Positions 1 through 4,962 of a DNA stretch of 6,136 nt are shown in pieces. Under the pieces are notes generated by a model that ran no database searches, was not told the origin of the DNA, and saw only the letters and a program-made list of their open reading frames with translations. The translations under genes and the position numbers were made by a program. The number at the start of each line of letters is the position of its first letter. Within the stretch, counting starts at the first letter, position 1. The DNA comes from Candidatus Bathyarchaeota archaeon (GTDB lineage: Archaea > Thermoproteota > Bathyarchaeia > TCS64): the NCBI GenBank assembly GCA_014730055.1, contig WJIV01000292.1, positions 1-6,136 of the forward strand. The letters are read 5' to 3'.

Positions 1-2665
1 CCCCCCCATGCATCTCAACTATTCCCCTAGAGATACTCAACCCAAGACCAGTACCACTTGAATAGTCTTCAGGCTTATCGATATTAACGAACGGCTCAAA
101 CAGCTTTTCTTTATCTTCTTCATTAAAACCAATTCCTTCATCAGAAATTTTAATTTTAACTCTATTTTCGTTGTCTTCTATCTTCACAGAGATAATACTG
201 TTTTCGGGGCTATAATTGGATGCATTACTGAGTAGGTTTAGCAAAACCTGTCCAATCTTTTCTCTATCTGCCTTTAGCTTGTTTAAATCATCAGGAATAA
301 ATAATTCAAATTCTTGATTTTTCTCTTCAAGCATTGGCCTTATTTCCTCTACAATTTCATTGATAAGGGGGTTAATTTTGACCGTAGATTTTTCCAATAC
401 TATATCACCAGAAGATATCCGTTGATGATCAAGTAGGTCATCTGTAAGATTTTGAAGTCTTCTAGTATTTCTTTCCACCACCTCAAGTAAGTCCTTTACA
501 TCTTCAGAGACTTTTCCCACTGATCCACTTTGAATGTAGTCGATGTAACCCTTAATCGAAGTTAATGGGGTTCTCAATTCATGAGTAGCTTTAGCTATAA
601 ACTCATCCTTCATCTGGTTCAGCCTTTTAAGCTGCTCATTCTGCTGTTCCAGCAGTTCTCTCGATTTTATGCGCTCAGTTATATCTCTTACAATGGCCTC
701 AGCTTCAACAACTTTTCCATCCTCCATCACGGGTGTAGCGTTGATCTCCACTGTGACAGGAGAACGTTTTTTGTGTATTACTTTTAACTGGAACCCCGAA
801 ACAGGTTCTCCTCTATTAATTGAGCTTAAAGCAGATTCTAACCTATCTTTCTCTTTATTACTTAATGAATAAATAGGAAGTATATTCTGGTAATTTCTGC
901 CAACAACTTCACTGGGGTCATATCCTAGTATATCCTTTATGGATGGAGAAACATACTTGATAATACCTTGAGAATCTATAGTTGCTATTATATCAAAGCT
1001 ATGTTCTGCGATATTCCTAAACCTCTGTTCAGACTCCCGTAGATCTCTAGTTCTTTTCTCAACTAGCTTCTCAAGTTTATCAGTTCTCTCTATACGACTG
1101 AAGGCCGAGGAGACGTGATCGGAGAAAAGCTCTAACAATCTTCTATCTTTCTCATCATAAGCATCAATCTTTCTGCTCTCTACATTGATGACTCCAATCA
1201 CATTGTCTTCATCTTTTATGGGTACTGTAAGCTCTGATAGAGATTGAACTATCTCCCCACCATGTTTATAGTATGGTAGATAATCCCTATCATTTCTAGT
1301 ATCTGATAAAAGCTGAGATTGCCCAGTTCTTACAGCCCTAGCTATTATACTGGATTCATCTATTCTGATATCTTTGGCATCTATTGGTTCAGCAGTATGA
1401 ATGGGCCTTATAACGTCGTCTTCAACTATTCCGATACCCGCTCTCTCAAAGCCTAGAACGTTTTTTATAAAGTTAATAGTTATATCTGCTATATCATCAT
1501 AGTCTTTTGCTTTACTAAGTTTCTTTGCATGTTCATCTAGGACTTGAAGTCGCTTCTCGTATCTTTTACTCTCAGCTATATTTCTTGCCACCGTGAGAAT
1601 GAGTTTCTCACCTTTCCTATCTATTATGCGAGAGTGAATCTCGAGAGGTATGATGGAGCCATCCTTACGCTGATGTTCTGTCTCGAAAATAGCTCTTCCC
1701 TTCTCCATTATCTCTTCTACCCTAGGTTTTATAAGAGGAGAAAACTCGGGAGAGTCCATTTCCCGAATATTCATACCAATCATTTCTTCCTTCTTGTATC
1801 CCCTCTCAGAGTAAGCAGTCTCATTTACATATAGGATATTGCCCTCTAGATCATGTACAATTATTGAATCTGTTGCCGAGTTAAGGAGCTTTGCTCTGAA
1901 TTCTAGCTCTTCTCGCATTTCTGTACGTTCTGTGATATCTCTTATGGTTCCTTGATATCTTACCTGCCCAGATTGCTCCTTAACTGCTATGGATGTAATT
2001 AGAGTGTGAATAGTTTCCCCATTCTTTTTAACCAAGTCTACTGGGAAATCCTTGACGAATCCCTTCTCTTCAATTACCTTTAGGTGTTCTTTACGGTCTT
2101 CGGGGTATTTATACAGCTCCGGTATCTTCACTTTCCTTAACTCTTCTTTGTTCTCATATCCAAAGAACTCGGGAGCGCTATCACTCATGTCTATCCACTT
2201 TCCTTCTTTACTCGTTATGAAAGCACAATCTTTGATAGTCTTGAAGAAGTTACGATACCTTTTCAGGTTCTTTCTTAACTTTTTACCCTGTTTTTTCCTC
2301 TCAGTAATATCACTAACAGTAGCGATGACCCCTTTAACGTAACCCGTCTCGTCGATTAAGGGTGATCCAGTGACGAAAGCATAAACGATGGAACCATTTT
2401 TATGTCTGAAACGGAATTCATGACGTTCCGTCTTTCCATTCATCCTCCTTGAAAAGTGTTCCCTGGCTTTCTTAACCTGCTTATCCTCCATGAACTCGTA
2501 TCCACTCTTGCCTATCATCTCCTCAACCTTATATCCTAACATATCTGCGAGGGGTTCAGAGACATAAATAGTAATTCCTTCCCTATCAAGAATCCATATC
2601 CCTTCTTGTAGATTTTGAATTATATCCTCAGCCGATACTCCCGACTCATCGAGATGATTGGACAT
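1..2665 (-). CDS. Soluble multi-PAS/GAF sensor histidine kinase, 3' end cut by the window edge
   Basis: Translating the minus strand from ATG at 2665 gives 888 uninterrupted codons to the window edge. Domains in order by approximate residue: PAS/PAC 1 (10-125), PAS/PAC 2 (133-247), PAS/PAC 3 (252-367), GAF (375-525), a short helical linker, PAS/PAC 4 (543-668), HisKA (684-752), HATPase_c (790-888). Three PAC ends carry DITER; the third has the variant NIAES. The phospho-acceptor is His695 in THELRTPLTS. The N-box is NLLSNA (Asn810/Asn814), the G1 box DEGIG (842-846), the F-box FEPF and the G2 box GTGLGLSI (871-878). The ORF runs off after MHGG, so probably only about 20-30 residues are missing. 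By family knowledge it should autophosphorylate and pass phosphate to a response regulator. No transmembrane helix, signal peptide or receiver domain is visible, which suggests a cytosolic sensor of unknown ligands. An in-frame TAA upstream and no other ATG fix the start. No Shine-Dalgarno precedes it. Specific signal and partner cannot be told. Confidence 0.95.
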   Translation of the reverse strand, partial: MSNHLDESGVSAEDIIQNLQEGIWILDREGITIYVSEPLADMLGYKVEEMIGKSGYEFMEDKQVKKAREHFSRRMNGKTERHEFRFRHKNGSIVYAFVTGSPLIDETGYVKGVIATVSDITERKKQGKKLRKNLKRYRNFFKTIKDCAFITSKEGKWIDMSDSAPEFFGYENKEELRKVKIPELYKYPEDRKEHLKVIEEKGFVKDFPVDLVKKNGETIHTLITSIAVKEQSGQVRYQGTIRDITERTEMREELEFRAKLLNSATDSIIVHDLEGNILYVNETAYSERGYKKEEMIGMNIREMDSPEFSPLIKPRVEEIMEKGRAIFETEHQRKDGSIIPLEIHSRIIDRKGEKLILTVARNIAESKRYEKRLQVLDEHAKKLSKAKDYDDIADITINFIKNVLGFERAGIGIVEDDVIRPIHTAEPIDAKDIRIDESSIIARAVRTGQSQLLSDTRNDRDYLPYYKHGGEIVQSLSELTVPIKDEDNVIGVINVESRKIDAYDEKDRRLLELFSDHVSSAFSRIERTDKLEKLVEKRTRDLRESEQRFRNIAEHSFDIIATIDSQGIIKYVSPSIKDILGYDPSEVVGRNYQNILPIYSLSNKEKDRLESALSSINRGEPVSGFQLKVIHKKRSPVTVEINATPVMEDGKVVEAEAIVRDITERIKSRELLEQQNEQLKRLNQMKDEFIAKATHELRTPLTSIKGYIDYIQSGSVGKVSEDVKDLLEVVERNTRRLQNLTDDLLDHQRISSGDIVLEKSTVKINPLINEIVEEIRPMLEEKNQEFELFIPDDLNKLKADREKIGQVLLNLLSNASNYSPENSIISVKIEDNENRVKIKISDEGIGFNEEDKEKLFEPFVNIDKPEDYSSGTGLGLSISRGIVEMHGG

Positions 2666-2686
2666 GATTAAAAGATTTCTTAATTT

Positions 2687-2694
2687 CTTTTAAA
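2687..2694 (-). promoter_or_regulatory. Proximal TATA-like box before the histidine kinase
   Basis: On the minus strand TTTAAAAG lies 22-29 bases before the kinase ATG. Archaeal TATA boxes are centred about 26 bases before the transcription start, so this box would give a leaderless or near-leaderless mRNA. That fits the absence of a Shine-Dalgarno sequence. The region is generally AT-rich, so the match could be chance, and a second, stronger box lies further upstream. Confidence 0.4.
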
Positions 2695-2710
2695 TGTTGT
2701 ACCGACAATA

Positions 2711-2744
2711 TAAAGATAACATATTATCTTTACATTTTTATCTT
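2711..2744. promoter_or_regulatory. Operator-like cluster: perfect 9-bp inverted repeat plus a third copy of its half-site
   Basis: TAAAGATAA (2711-2719), a 4-base CATA spacer and TTATCTTTA (2724-2732) form a perfect 9-bp inverted repeat. A third half-site, TTATCTT, follows at 2738-2744, 14 bases from the previous copy in the same orientation. The cluster sits just downstream (on the minus strand) of a strong TATA box. The predicted transcription start, near 2728, falls inside the palindrome. A dimeric repressor bound there would block the kinase promoter. This role is inferred from position and symmetry only. A hairpin in the message is the alternative, but an A/T-rich 9-bp stem would be weak. 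Confidence 0.45.
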
Positions 2745-2747
2745 AGA

Positions 2748-2760
2748 TTTTATATATAAT
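2748..2760 (-). promoter_or_regulatory. Distal strong TATA box for the histidine kinase
   Basis: The minus strand reads ATTATATATAAAA, close to the archaeal TATA consensus (TTTATATA-like). A start about 26 bases downstream would give a leader of roughly 60 bases before the kinase ATG at 2665. The element is nearly symmetric and could be read on the plus strand, but no plausible plus-strand gene follows. This is the better-looking of two candidate kinase promoters. Confidence 0.5.
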
Positions 2761-2783
2761 AGGTTTAGATGAATTGAAGTTTG

Positions 2784-2798
2784 TTTTTATAATAAAAA
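2784..2798 (-). terminator. AT-rich terminator candidate after the surface-protein gene
   Basis: Three bases after the TAA stop of the 522-residue protein the minus strand has a T5 run. It forms part of a 6-bp inverted repeat (TTTTTA-TAA-TAAAAA). Oligo-T tracts suffice for intrinsic termination in archaea, whereas a stem of only A-T pairs adds little. The assignment rests on position and the T run. Confidence 0.35.
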
Positions 2799-2801
2799 TG
2801 T

Positions 2802-4370
2802 TTATGCAAAAATCTTGAAGAGCGCTATCCCAACTAGAACAAATATTACAATAATAGCCGCTAGCAGGAACATATAGTCCTTGGTGTATTCTGCAGTTAT
2901 CTCCATATCTCTCGTAACAGTTATCGTGAGTGGATTGCTTGTAGATGATATCCCGCCTGACCACTCCTTGAAGACTGTTCTGACTAGTAGGCCCTTTGAT
3001 GGTTGTGCTCTCAGGGTCGCTGTCTCACCATCTAGATAATTGCCCTCCCCTTCTACCGGTAATTCAGACTCCACAGTCACCGTGTACACCCTTTTCCAGT
3101 TCGCTTCCTGAATGATTGGAGATGTTACCTCTATTGTGTGGACATCGTCCATTCCTGAATAGTGTGCCTCTCCCTGGCCACTCCAGCCTACAAACCTGTA
3201 GTCCTGCTCACCTGTAGTATTGAGAGTTATCTCTGTGTTCTCATCCATCCAGCCTGAGGGGGTCGATACGTTTCCACCCTCAGTTGAGGTCACGTTTACG
3301 TAGTATTGCTTCACCCATGATGCTTCCTGCATCGTATCCTCAGCGATGTAGATATGGCACTCTGTTTTATTTCCCTCGTAGCCGTAACTAGAGTCCGTGT
3401 CCCAGCCAGTGAAGTGCATCCTCTCATCCTCATTAATATAGACATCTTCGCTATCAACTCCAAAACTGATATTTTCCCATGCAGGATACGTACCACTACC
3501 ATGGGTATTTCCGTAATCGCTATTAATAGTTAAAGTAAATTCTTCTCTGTTAAACACAGCTCTCTGTCTAATTGGTCCGTTTATCCGGATTGACTGTGTC
3601 ATCGCTGTGCCCGAATATGATTTATTCCCTGAACCTTCCCAATATAGGAACTCGGTTCCTGGTAGAGGATCGACATATATCCCCACTATGTCATTTTCGT
3701 AAAACCATCCCGATTCCGGGCTCACTGCTGGAGGGACCTCACAGCTCATGTTCAAAAAGTACTGGGTCCTCCAGATTGCGTACTCGCTTATGTCATCTGT
3801 CATATTCACGGATGCCTCGACTGATGGACCTGTGTACGCCTGCTTGTGGACACCGTCCCATCCATCGAAGATAACTCGCTTTCCCTCTTCAAGATATATT
3901 ACTGTTGGCTCAATCCCGAAGGTAGCTGTCTCGTTATAATCATAATCTCCTCCACCATAAGTCTCCCCGTAATTACTGTGCAGAGTCAATACGGGCCTAG
4001 GTTGATAATTAAAGCTCCACTCGGATGAATATATTCGCTCGTACCCCGTTTTCTCCACTCTCACCTTCCATTTATAGCTACCAAATTCATCCAGTCCACT
4101 GATCCCTGTACCTGCGAAACCATTCTTATCAGTAAGATCATGGTCCACGGGTTCTCCATCTATATAGAACCATACGTAGGCATTCCTAACCGGTTCCTCG
4201 CCACTATAGATCGTAACCGTAAGGGGAACAACCATGCTCTCGACTCTTTTGCCAGAACCAGGGTTTCTCTCCTTAATGGTGAATGACTTGCCGTATGCGG
4301 CCCCGGTCTCTGATAGTAGCCAAACAAGAGCTATTACTGAGATGAGTAGCATGATCTTCTTGTATTTCAT
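2802..4370 (-). CDS. Secreted, C-terminally anchored surface protein with Ig-like domain and five InlB-B-repeat-like modules
   Basis: The 522-residue product starts with a Sec-type signal peptide (lysines at 2, 4 and 5, hydrophobic 6-19, possible cleavage near AAYG, 24-27). Residues 31-125 look like an Ig-like fold with a TDKNGFA turn, as in Big/carboxypeptidase-regulatory-like domains. Five modules of about 70-78 residues follow, near 127-202, 203-276, 277-354, 355-427 and 428-497. Each has a central F/W..GW or F..W.G core and ends in an A.W/A.Y-type strand, resembling divergent InlB B-repeats (Flg_new_2/List_Bact_rpt). Residues 499-522 form one membrane helix with almost no tail, so the protein should face outward, tethered to the membrane. 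Nine N-X-S/T sequons (N146, 189, 207, 249, 300, 334, 359, 367, 384) suggest heavy N-glycosylation. No enzyme motif is seen; an adhesive or cell-surface structural role is inferred. ATG at 4370 places the signal peptide correctly and lies just downstream of a TATA-like box. No gene name is justified. Confidence 0.9.
   Translation of the reverse strand: MKYKKIMLLISVIALVWLLSETGAAYGKSFTIKERNPGSGKRVESMVVPLTVTIYSGEEPVRNAYVWFYIDGEPVDHDLTDKNGFAGTGISGLDEFGSYKWKVRVEKTGYERIYSSEWSFNYQPRPVLTLHSNYGETYGGGDYDYNETATFGIEPTVIYLEEGKRVIFDGWDGVHKQAYTGPSVEASVNMTDDISEYAIWRTQYFLNMSCEVPPAVSPESGWFYENDIVGIYVDPLPGTEFLYWEGSGNKSYSGTAMTQSIRINGPIRQRAVFNREEFTLTINSDYGNTHGSGTYPAWENISFGVDSEDVYINEDERMHFTGWDTDSSYGYEGNKTECHIYIAEDTMQEASWVKQYYVNVTSTEGGNVSTPSGWMDENTEITLNTTGEQDYRFVGWSGQGEAHYSGMDDVHTIEVTSPIIQEANWKRVYTVTVESELPVEGEGNYLDGETATLRAQPSKGLLVRTVFKEWSGGISSTSNPLTITVTRDMEITAEYTKDYMFLLAAIIVIFVLVGIALFKIFA
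2880..3992 (-). repeat. Five protein-level tandem modules arranged A-B-A-B-C
   Basis: Modules 1 (3765-3992) and 3 (3309-3542) share S.YG.T.G.G.Y, a following FG, a VY.(E/N)E..R segment and F.GWD. Modules 2 (3543-3764) and 4 (3090-3308) share P.SGW..EN, F..W.G.G...YSG and PI.Q.A. Module 5 (2880-3089) is a shorter, distinct member with GNYLDGETATL and F.EWSGG. The pattern suggests that a two-module unit was duplicated. The DNA copies have diverged and are recognisable mainly as protein. Confidence 0.75.
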
Positions 4371-4392
4371 TATCCCTACTTTCCTTCTTTCA

Positions 4393-4400
4393 TTATTTAA
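4393..4400 (-). promoter_or_regulatory. TATA-like box for the surface-protein gene
   Basis: The minus strand has TTAAATAA 23-30 bases before the ATG at 4370. It is preceded by the purine-bearing segment CGAAGT, a possible but poorly matched TFB recognition element. The spacing predicts transcription starting at or next to the ATG. A weak AGGG lies only 3-6 bases before the ATG, too close for a good ribosome site, which again favours a leaderless message. Confidence 0.45.
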
Positions 4401-4531
4401 GAATACTTCGATAGTAAATAATCAATCATTATCTCTACCAAAGAATATCTTGGATACCTGATTTAATAATTATGAAATAAGCATCCCCAAATATTATTGT
4501 CTAATAAAATGAATATGATGAAAGCAATCGG

Positions 4532-4548
4532 ATTAATTAAAAATTAAT
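4532..4548 (-). terminator. Candidate terminator after the coiled-coil gene pair
   Basis: An inverted repeat ATTAATT-AAA-AATTAAT lies 15 bases beyond the stop of the 132-residue protein and contains a T5 run on the transcribed (minus) strand. The stem is only A-T pairs, so the oligo-T tract is the more credible archaeal termination signal. No other candidate is seen in the 193-base gap, which otherwise holds only the promoter of the next gene. Confidence 0.35.
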
Positions 4549-4563
4549 TAGATATCAACCTAG

Positions 4564-4962
4564 CTACCCTTTCATATCCTTCATCCATCTTTGATTAGAC
4601 TTCTTCAACCCATGTTTCATGGATTCATTGAAGAATCTTATAGACTGCTCGAGGTCTAAAGAATCGAGAATCATCCTGGTATCCTGAAAATCCACCTCAA
4701 GGATACTAGTATCTATTTCAAGCTCTTGTGTTTCAACTTTATTATCTCCTAAGAACCGCTGAAAGACTCCTATCGCAGTCGAGATGGGATCCCTTAGCGC
4801 TCTTATCCTCCTTTGCTGAGCAATATACTGATCAGTGGATCTTTCTTTCATTACTTTGAATAACAGGTCTTTTTGATATTGCTCGACCCTCGGGCTTGTC
4901 TCCACCAAGTTCTCCTCAAGACTGAGAAGAGTGGATTCCACATCATTTTTGATAGACTTCAC
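4564..4962 (-). CDS. 132-residue helical protein of unknown function, overlapping the coiled-coil gene
   Basis: I do not recognise this protein. It starts with GTG at 4962 and ends with TAG. It is predicted to be mostly helical: an amphipathic N-terminal half (about 1-50), a short basic stretch RRIRALRDP (51-59), a hydrophobic helix around 60-72, an acidic middle and a basic C-terminal tail (KSNQRWMKDMKG). It contains no cysteine, signal peptide, membrane segment or enzymatic motif. Its first 20 bases overlap the end of the upstream coiled-coil gene, in another frame, and a GAGGG sits six bases before the GTG. The pair is therefore very probably co-transcribed and translationally coupled, which suggests near-equal production and possibly a physical complex. 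The next internal methionine would discard a quarter of the protein and has no comparable ribosome site. Coding status is well supported by the overlap, the ribosome site and the clean reading frame; function is unknown. Confidence 0.8.
   Translation of the reverse strand: MKSIKNDVESTLLSLEENLVETSPRVEQYQKDLLFKVMKERSTDQYIAQQRRIRALRDPISTAIGVFQRFLGDNKVETQELEIDTSILEVDFQDTRMILDSLDLEQSIRFFNESMKHGLKKSNQRWMKDMKG

Noticed and set aside
581..872. Two short plus-strand reading frames
   Set aside because: They lie opposite the kinase gene (between PAS 4 and the HisKA domain). They have no independent start signals and no family-like sequence.
1544..2342. Two 96-residue plus-strand reading frames
   Set aside because: Both are antisense to clear PAS domains of the kinase. 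Their hydrophobic, serine-rich translations are typical of reversed coding sequence.
2743..2964. Minus-strand 73-residue reading frame
   Set aside because: It overlaps the surface-protein C-terminus in another frame and runs through the terminator region. The long frame with its membrane helix is clearly the real one.
3311..3502. Minus-strand 63-residue reading frame inside the surface-protein gene
   Set aside because: It is an out-of-frame shadow of module 3, with no ribosome site.
4414..4437. Imperfect inverted repeat (GATA..TATC and ATAAT-N5-ATTAT) upstream of the surface-protein promoter
   Set aside because: The symmetry is broken in the middle and the arms are short in very AT-rich DNA, so chance is a sufficient explanation.
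3572..4461. Several plus-strand frames opposite the surface-protein gene
   Set aside because: They are antisense shadows of a gene with a signal peptide, repeats and an anchor. The frame reaching 4461 also crosses the promoter region.
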